Made by a program: the position numbers and the translations under genes
The notes under the pieces: model-generated
The model's database searches: none
Seen by the model: the letters and a program-made list of their open reading frames with translations, nothing else
Told to the model about the DNA's origin: nothing
Shown here: positions 57,562-64,000 of the stretch, piece after piece
Numbering within the stretch: the stretch's first letter is position 1
Layout of the letters: the number at the start of each line of letters is the position of its first letter
NCBI GenBank assembly: GCA_029844215.1
Contig: CM056721.1
Location: 59,065,815-59,129,814, forward strand
DNA from: Przewalskia tangutica
Lineage: Eukaryota; Streptophyta; Magnoliopsida; Solanales; Solanaceae
Direction: 5' to 3'
Length of the DNA: 64,000 nt

Positions 57562-59047
57562 TGTTACACCCCAGAATTCCAGGATATGTTTATAAGGAAC
57601 GTACATAAGAACTCAAAAATGTTAAGATTTAAGACGAGTAAAAATTTATCGGAATTATGAAAATGTCGGAAAACGAAGTATTGCGACGAGCGGGAGGGCG
57701 ACACGTGTCACCCCCCTTACTTGGTCTTGGACGAAATATACATGGGTAAAGTGGTCATTTGACCAATGTTAGGATGAACAAGTCTTGCAAAGACTTAAGC
57801 TTGACATTGTTGACTAAAGTCCAAGGGCCACTTGGGCTTGATCCTTGTGAAACTCATCTAGGCCACCCATTTGTTCTAATCTTAACCCTCCATAGTGTTA
57901 TATATATGTACTAGTAGCAAGACAAGTTCTACACTTAGATAAATTTTCAAGAAATTGGAAGAGCTCATTGAGAGGCTCTCGGGTTGGGCATCCTTTAGGA
58001 GAGAAAAATTTGTGTTTGTTGTCCAATAAGCTCCATACTTTAAACCAAGGTACCTAAGGGTATTTTAAGTGTATCTCAATAGAAAGATCCCGGAAAAGTG
58101 GCATTTTCGTATTAGTCGCAAGGCGGAAACTTAAGGAGTTCTTCAACTTTGAAGTTGTAACTTGAAAGGAGTTCTTCATAAGCTTCTAAGGGTTGCTTGG
58201 AGTGGATTGGGACGTCGAAAAGAGGAACTAAAGTTGCTAAGGATCGACTTGTAATATTGGATCATATTTGGGCTAAATGAGGTATAATCTTCATCTTACT
58301 TTTGTAATTAAAGATTCCATGTTATGATAAGTTATAAGTGATCATGTGATATGTGTTATGAAGATTGATAAGTGTTATGGAAGTTTAGAAGCTCAAATCC
58401 GAAAATGACATGTTGAGTCATTTGAAATTGAATTACAATTTGGTCGTTAATTAGAATCGTCGCATATTACCTACTTGAAGATTGTAGTAGTTATAATCAA
58501 TTGCGGCTTGATAACATGTTATACTAAACAACTTGAATTGAAAAGTAAATTGGAAAAGTTGATATGTTGATACACCTTTGGCCGAATTGACATTGTATTT
58601 TTGGACTAGTTTGATATAATTGTGGGGCGGAATTTTACACGTCTTGTAGGCGTGTAATCCCCTATTGTTAACTTCATTGTTGAGCCTTAAATGTGGCGTG
58701 TAATCCCCTATTGTTAACTTCATTGTTGAGCCTTAAATGTGGCGTGTTTGGTTATTGAATTCGACCTTGAAAAAGGTGGCAAAGTATGTAGAAACAAAGG
58801 AAGTGCTGTCCGATTTTCCGTAGAATTTAGTGACTTTGCACTCGGAATATTCTACATTTGAAGTAAGAAGTTAATAGACGTATTATGGTCATTATAGATT
58901 GACATACTACGTACGGCATATTGGACTTGGCAAGTGGATTGAACCGAAGAGGTATGTGGAACTTTCCTATCTCTTGAGCATGAATAGTTGTAAATATATA
59001 GTACGGTAGACGTACGAGGTTTTGACGAATTTAGTTCATTTGATATC
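57562..59047 (+). mobile_element. LTR I, plus-strand gypsy LTR, 5' portion
   Basis: It starts TGTTACACCCCAGAATTCC with no polypurine tract before it. It has the U3/G-box region (GACACGTGTCACC near 57,700), a TATATATA box near 57,900 and a 48-bp tandem duplication at 58,648-58,745. It is cut at 59,047 by LTR J; the rest should lie beyond J, outside the window. Confidence 0.8.
58648..58745. repeat. 48-bp tandem duplication in LTR I
   Basis: Two adjacent copies begin CGTGTAATCCCCTATTGTTA and end GCCTTAAATGTGG. They are identical by eye. Confidence 0.85.
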
Positions 59048-59081
59048 TGTTACACCCCGTAAGTCCAGGACATGTAAAAGA

Positions 59082-60099
59082 GAATGTACGTAAGGAATCA
59101 AGACTTGGAATTGGTACGAAAGGAAGAATTATTTTTCCGACGGAAAAATCTTCCGGACGTCGGAAAGGAAAAATGTTCGTTGTTGAGAATTGGATTCTCA
59201 AAATGCATTATTTGAAGAGTATGGAACTTATTAACATTATGGAAATTTATTTTTACGGATTCGGTCATGTGGGGCCCACCCGAGGAATTTTACATTTTAT
59301 GGGGCCCACGAGGGTTACAGAATTTTATGGACGAATGGGAGGGAGACACGTGACACCTCCCCCACATGGTCTTGGTCGAAAATAGTAAGGGTAAAATGGT
59401 CATTGACCATCAAGGAAGATAAGTCTTGCTAGCTTGAGATTGTTGACCAAGTCAACTTGTCCACTTGGCTATTTAATTAATGATCTTCATCCAAGCCACA
59501 CATTTGTTATAATCTTGACCCTCCAATGTGTTATATAAGCATACTAGTAGTGCAAGACTTGAGCATTCTATACTTAGTGAAATTTTTCAAGAATGTACGT
59601 AAGGAATCAAGACTTGGAATTGGTACGAAAGGAAGAATTGTTTTTCCGACGGAAAAATCTTCCGGACGTCGGAAAGGAAAAATGTTCGTTGTTGAGAATT
59701 GGATTCTCAAAATGCATTATTTGAAGAGTATGGAACTTATTAAAATTATGGAAATTTATTTTTACGAATTTGGTCATGCGAGGCCCACCCGAGGAATTTT
59801 ACATTTTTTGGGGCCCACGAGGGTTACAGAATTTTATGGACGAATGGGAGGGAGACACGTGGCACCTCCCCCACATGGGCTTGGTCGAAAATAGTAAGGG
59901 TAAAATGGTCATTGACCATCAAGGAAGATAAGTCTTGCTAGCTTGAGATTGTTGACCAAGTCAACTTGTCCACTTGGCTATTTAATTAATGATCTTCATC
60001 CAAGCCACACATTTGTTATAATCTTGACCCTCCAATGTGTTATATAAGCATACTAGTAGTGCAAGACTTGAGCATTCTATACTTAGTGAAAATTTTCAA
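59082..60099. repeat. 509-bp tandem duplication in U3 of LTR J
   Basis: GAATGTACGTAAGGAATCAA starts at 59,082 and again at 59,591. Each copy carries GGGGCCCAC motifs, an ACACGTG box and a TATATAAG box (59,533 and 60,041). The copies differ at few positions, so the duplication is recent. Confidence 0.9.
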
Positions 60100-62039
60100 G
60101 AACTAGTCTTGTGGAGAGATAGGGCTCTCGGCTTTGAGCATTAGTGAGCAAGAAAATTTTGCAATTTTTTTCCATTATTCACAAGACTTTAACCCAATGT
60201 CCCTAAGGGTATTGTAAGGATATCTCAATAGAAAGATTTCGGAAAAACGGCGTTTTCACGTTAGTCGCAAGGTGGAAACTTAAGGAGTTCTTCAACTTTG
60301 AAGTTGGAACTTGAAGATGGGTTCTTCATAGGCTTCTAAGGAGTGCTTGGAGCGGATTGGAACATAAGGAAATGAGCTAAGAATTGCTAAGGAGCGACTT
60401 TGAATCTTGGAAATTTTAAGGGCTTGTAAAGGTATAATTCTTGTCGTTTTAGTAATTAAGATTACTTGTAGTTGTATCTATGGATATTAGCAAGCATGAG
60501 GTATATAGTATGAAGTTTGATAAGTATTTTGGCTATTGGAACCCTAATCCGAAAACTAGCATGTTTAGCCTTAAGATTACAATTCAAGTTGATTATTAGT
60601 TTAAGTCGTCGCATGTTGTATAAAGAAGGAAATTGTAGTTGTTGAAGTTGTTTATGACTATATAACATGTTAGACCTTAGAACTTGGAATTGCAAAAGGA
60701 TTGGAAAAGACTTTGAATTGTTGGTTATGTTGTTGGCCGAGAATGGCTTGAATATGGAACTACTTCGTATTAATTGTGGGGCGGAATTTTACACGTATTG
60801 TAAGACGTGTAATCCCCTTTGTTTGGTTGTTGTTTTGAGCCTTAAATGTGGTGTGTTGGTTATTGTATTCGGCCTTGAAAAAGGTGGCAATGTATGTAGA
60901 AACAAAGGAGGTGCTACCCGATTTTCCGTAGAATAAGAGACCGTATACTTAGTATTATTCTACGTTAGAAACTAGAAATTAATAGTCATGTTGTGACCAT
61001 TATAGGTTGACAATTCTACGTACGGCGTATTCGGCTTAGCTTGTGGATTTAGCCGAAAAGGTATGTGAACTATCTCCTCTTCTAGCATGATTCCTTAAGA
61101 TAAAGTAAGTATGTCCTACTCCTTAAATGATCCATTTCTTGGTTGTACTTGGATTGCCTAAAATAGAATTTGTTCTATTTACTTCCTTGATTGTACTTTG
61201 ATGTTTAAATTGTAAGTTGTATAATCCATTTCCTTAGTGAAATTTGGATTCTTAAAAGTGAAAGTATTTTACTTAAAGTACATAGAGTCTTGAAAAGGAA
61301 GTGGGTTCCAAATCTTTTGGCTAGTGCCTTAGTTCCAAAACCTAAGGTTGTTATAATGACTTTAGGGGAGTTAAATGAGTGATTTACTTGAGGTTTAAAA
61401 GTAGAAGAAACTTGTTTTCTAAATATTAAGAGACTTGAAGTATTTTGAAAGTTAAGAACTTGATTTGTAAGTATGTGATACTTGGTTTTAAAAGTATAAG
61501 TCTCTTGGTTATAAAAGGAATGGATATGTCTAAAACCATAAAGGGTTATAACGGCTTTATGGGAAGTTGGTTATAACGGCTTTATGGAAGGTTAAGAAAG
61601 TTGTCTATTTTGATTAATGGGCATAAGTTGCCTAGATTGTGAAAATTTGAAGTTACTTGATTTCAAGCTTTGAAATGAGTTTCCTAAAAGTGTAGTAACT
61701 TACTTCGAAAAATAGACACACCTTGATACTACGGGTGTTAGTATCTTGGGGTTTTACATAAAAAGTAGTCTTTTGAAAAGAATGTACGTACGTAGTACTT
61801 TGGCTTGTTTAATTGAGAATTATTCTATGTGTGCCTTGATAAGTACTTTGGCTTGTTTAATTGAGAATTATTCTATAAGTGCCTTGAGTTTATAAAATGA
61901 AAGTCTAAAGATTTTATGAACTTGCCTATGTGTGCTGGTGATAGCTGTTGAGTGCAAGTATTATGTTTTATTACGTTGCCGCGACTCTCGGTTGGAGAAA
62001 TTGGTCTTGTTGTAAGTTTACTTGGACGTACCGACAGTG

Positions 62040-62540
62040 ATGTGGGATTCCACGGGTATGCTTTCATTATTTGTGTTACTCCTTGGACATGCTTATACGA
62101 TGTGGGATTCCGGGGCATGTGACCAGGAGGCGGGTTAGATTCCCGGATTTGTTTGTATTACCCCATTGTCATGCTTATACGATGTGGGATTCTGGGGCCT
62201 GCGACCACGTGGGATATTGTTATTCCATGGATTAGCCCTCCATGAGGTGTAGTGACGCAGGATGGCTCTGGTAGTTGGCTTTCGTACTTGCCCCCGTCGG
62301 TGGCTGACGCAGATTGGCTCTGGTAGTTGGCTTTCGTACTTGCCCCCGTCAGTGCTATTACGCGATTTGGTATGGTAGACTCGGTAGATAGCTTTCGACT
62401 TGCCCGGTCATATGTCGTGGCGACAGCCGAATCTGTAGTTAGCTGCACTTTCCGTCGATTGTTACGCAGCCGATCTCGTAGTTGGCTTTCATCTTGCCCC
62501 GTCGGTTTATGATGCAGCTGGATCCGGTGGTTCATTTTCC
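62040..62540. repeat. Minisatellite-like array in LTR J
   Basis: Two unit types are present: ATGCTTATACGATGTGGGAT (62,030-62,190, about three units) and TGGCTCTGGTAGTTGGCTTT followed by CGTACTTGCCCCCGTC (62,240-62,540, about five units, later ones degraded). The second is the reverse complement of the E2/E' unit. Confidence 0.75.
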
Positions 62541-63250
62541 TACTTAGCGTCTGATTTTAGGACACAGTGGGACTTGGTGTTTATGTATGCCTATTGGTGT
62601 TATATTATATCATGGATCAGCCGTGATGAGCGATTCCACGGGCATGATTGATATTATGGGCGTGAGACCCATGGTTATATTTTAGTAATGACTTTGAGGG
62701 CATGCGTCCCTGACTTGATATGACTGCTTATGTGTTGTGTACTGTAGGTTGACTATCATATATGTCTCCTGTTTTGTTTAGACTGTTATGATTTCATTCT
62801 GATATTTTCACTCACATACTTGGTACATTCTTCTTGACCTCGCCCTTCGAAGTGCGTTCATCTGCGAGTTTAGGTCTTGATTTGGTGATCTGCAGTGTAG
62901 GACCGCCTTTCGAGTTTTGGATAGCTCCTCTGCTCGTGAGTTTATCTTTTGGTATAGTTCCTTGATGTGCTTTTGTACGGTTATGGGTACAGCGGGGCCT
63001 TGTCCCGTCATATTTCAGTAAAACTCTTAGAGGTCTGTATTCATATGTGGGATTGGACTCATGTACAGTTTAGTGTCTTTTTATTATGTATATTATATGG
63101 TAGCCTTGTCGGCTTTGCCCTTGCACGTACGTTGGTTTTTTTTTTTTTTTAAATGAGGTGTTATTTAAATTCCGCAGCTTGCTTAGTTGTTAAGGTAGAA
63201 GGGTGCCCAGGTAGGGCACCAGTCACGGGCCCGGGGTTCGGGGTGTGACA

Positions 63251-63425
63251 GAGTGGTATCAAAGCAGTCAGTCCTCGGAATGTCTACAGACCGTGTCTAG
63301 TAAAGTCTTGATTATCGGTGTGTTGCGCGCCACACCCATAAACAGGAGGCTACAGGACATTTAGGAGTTGGTTTCTATTCTTCTCACTCTAAGATCGTGC
63401 CATAGAGCTGTGTTAGTAAGATAAT
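63251..63425 (+). promoter_or_regulatory. Element J primer site, leader and GCGCGC-loop hairpin
   Basis: The primer site TGGTATCAAAGC (63,254-63,265) differs by one base from TGGTATCAGAGC. The leader that follows is homologous to those of A, B, D, F and G. The hairpin 63,310-63,343 has the inner stem GGTGTG/CACACC, an outer stem with one mismatch, and the loop TTGCGCGC, in which GCGCGC replaces the GTGCAC of the others. Confidence 0.8.
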
Positions 63426-63455
63426 TCCTCTCTGACGTATTTTTGTGTTCTGACT

Positions 63456-64000
63456 ATGCCTCGAGGAGAGCAACATGCCTGAGAAGGGCAAAGGAGTAGC
63501 GAGAGCTACTAGTCGGACTCGAGAGAGTTTATAGGGCTTATGCCGGGGTATCTGGATATTGTGCGCGATCGGCGAGTTAACCTGCGCCGAGTTTTGAGGC
63601 CCGGCACGAGCCTCCGGTTTCTCGATTAGGAGAAGACTATAAGGTCATGAGGAAGCGATTATGTTATTGACCAAGATAGCGGTTCTACTGATTTCATCGT
63701 GAGGAGTTTATTCGGCGATGCAGCAGTGTCACGAGGGTAGAGGCAACGGAGATCGGCGTAAGAGGCTAGACGGTTGGTTATCCGGTGAGTTTTTGGACGA
63801 GCGATCTCAAGGCGAGTGAGATATTCGTTCCACCTACCCAAGACATACCCCGCAGCCTGGTAGGAGATTGGACCCCACAAGGTATTTAGGAGCCGGTCCA
63901 AGCTCCAGGGGTCGAGGTTCTCAAAGGAGCAGAGGATTTTCTCAGTCGAGGCCACTTTTTCCTCAGTGTTTCCGATGTAGTAAGCGTCATTTTGAGGAAA
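63456..64000 (+). pseudogene. gag: Element J gag start, partial, capsid apparently lost
   Basis: The ATG at 63,456 corresponds to the gag start of the others (PEKGKG-type N-terminus after a frame break). The window ends in PQCFRCSKRHFEE, which resembles the first zinc knuckle PRCDHCGRLHFGEC. The distance from ATG to knuckle is about 510 bp, against about 1.0 kb in F, and I see none of the capsid blocks, so the capsid is probably deleted as in D. Whether pol follows cannot be seen. Confidence 0.55.

Larger units (their letters stand above)
59048..63250 (+). mobile_element. Element J 5' LTR (4.2 kb)
   Basis: It starts TGTTACACCCCGTAAG and ends GGGGTGTGACA; a primer site follows, so it is a 5' LTR in plus orientation. 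The U3 is lengthened by a 509-bp tandem duplication that repeats the promoter. It also has a 45-bp duplication near 61,805-61,890, a minisatellite-like region (62,040-62,540) and the U5-side hairpins (GGGTGCCCAGGTAGGGCACC near 63,205). Confidence 0.9.

Overview
This window is repeat-dense nuclear DNA from a flowering plant, probably a eudicot. I see no intact host gene and no tRNA, rRNA or CRISPR array. Almost every base belongs to nested, long-LTR Ty3/gypsy retrotransposons of one extended group. The group has a tRNA-iMet primer site, LTRs that start TGTTATACCCC or TGTTACACCCC and end GGGTCGTGACA, and an integrase ending in a chromodomain with the motif WEAEEDMR. That combination points to the Tekay/Del chromovirus lineage. 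Element boundaries were set by hand from LTR ends, polypurine tracts, primer sites and target-site duplications. Most are good to a few bases.

Layout. Positions 1-16,111 are a four-layer stack: a minus-strand LTR (E1) was entered by a plus-strand LTR (C), which was entered by minus-strand element A, whose 5' LTR was entered by minus-strand element B. Positions 16,117-30,050 are a unit made of a truncated gene for the mitochondrial ribosomal protein L3 (uL3m), the 3' end of a Ty1/copia element, an E-type LTR (E2), and the full-coding-type gypsy element F. A second copy of the first part of that unit begins at 30,051 (uL3m fragment, copia end, LTR E'). There E' is split by gypsy element G (34,052-43,736) and ends at 44,715. 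Positions 44,716-56,835 hold a plus-strand LTR (H) split by non-autonomous element D (45,127-54,142), which has a perfect ACAAG target duplication. Next come a decayed integrase fragment (56,836-57,561), a plus-strand LTR (I), and element J, inserted in I, whose 4.2-kb 5' LTR and leader run to the window end.

How they relate. F and G carry gag, protease, reverse transcriptase, RNase H, integrase and chromodomain, all broken by frameshifts. A, B and D have the same LTR ends, primer site and leader but no pol. B and D keep a gag remnant, A keeps none, and all three share a non-pol block next to the 3' LTR. They look like trans-mobilised TR-GAG/LARD-type partners of F/G-like elements. The most interesting signal is a leader hairpin just downstream of the primer site, present in all six elements with a visible leader. 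Its loop is a six-base palindrome (GTGCAC, or GCGCGC in J), the layout of a retroviral dimerisation-initiation stem-loop.

Caution. Copies differ again and again at CTG/CAG sites in a way that looks like base-calling error rather than mutation, so many frameshifts may not be real.
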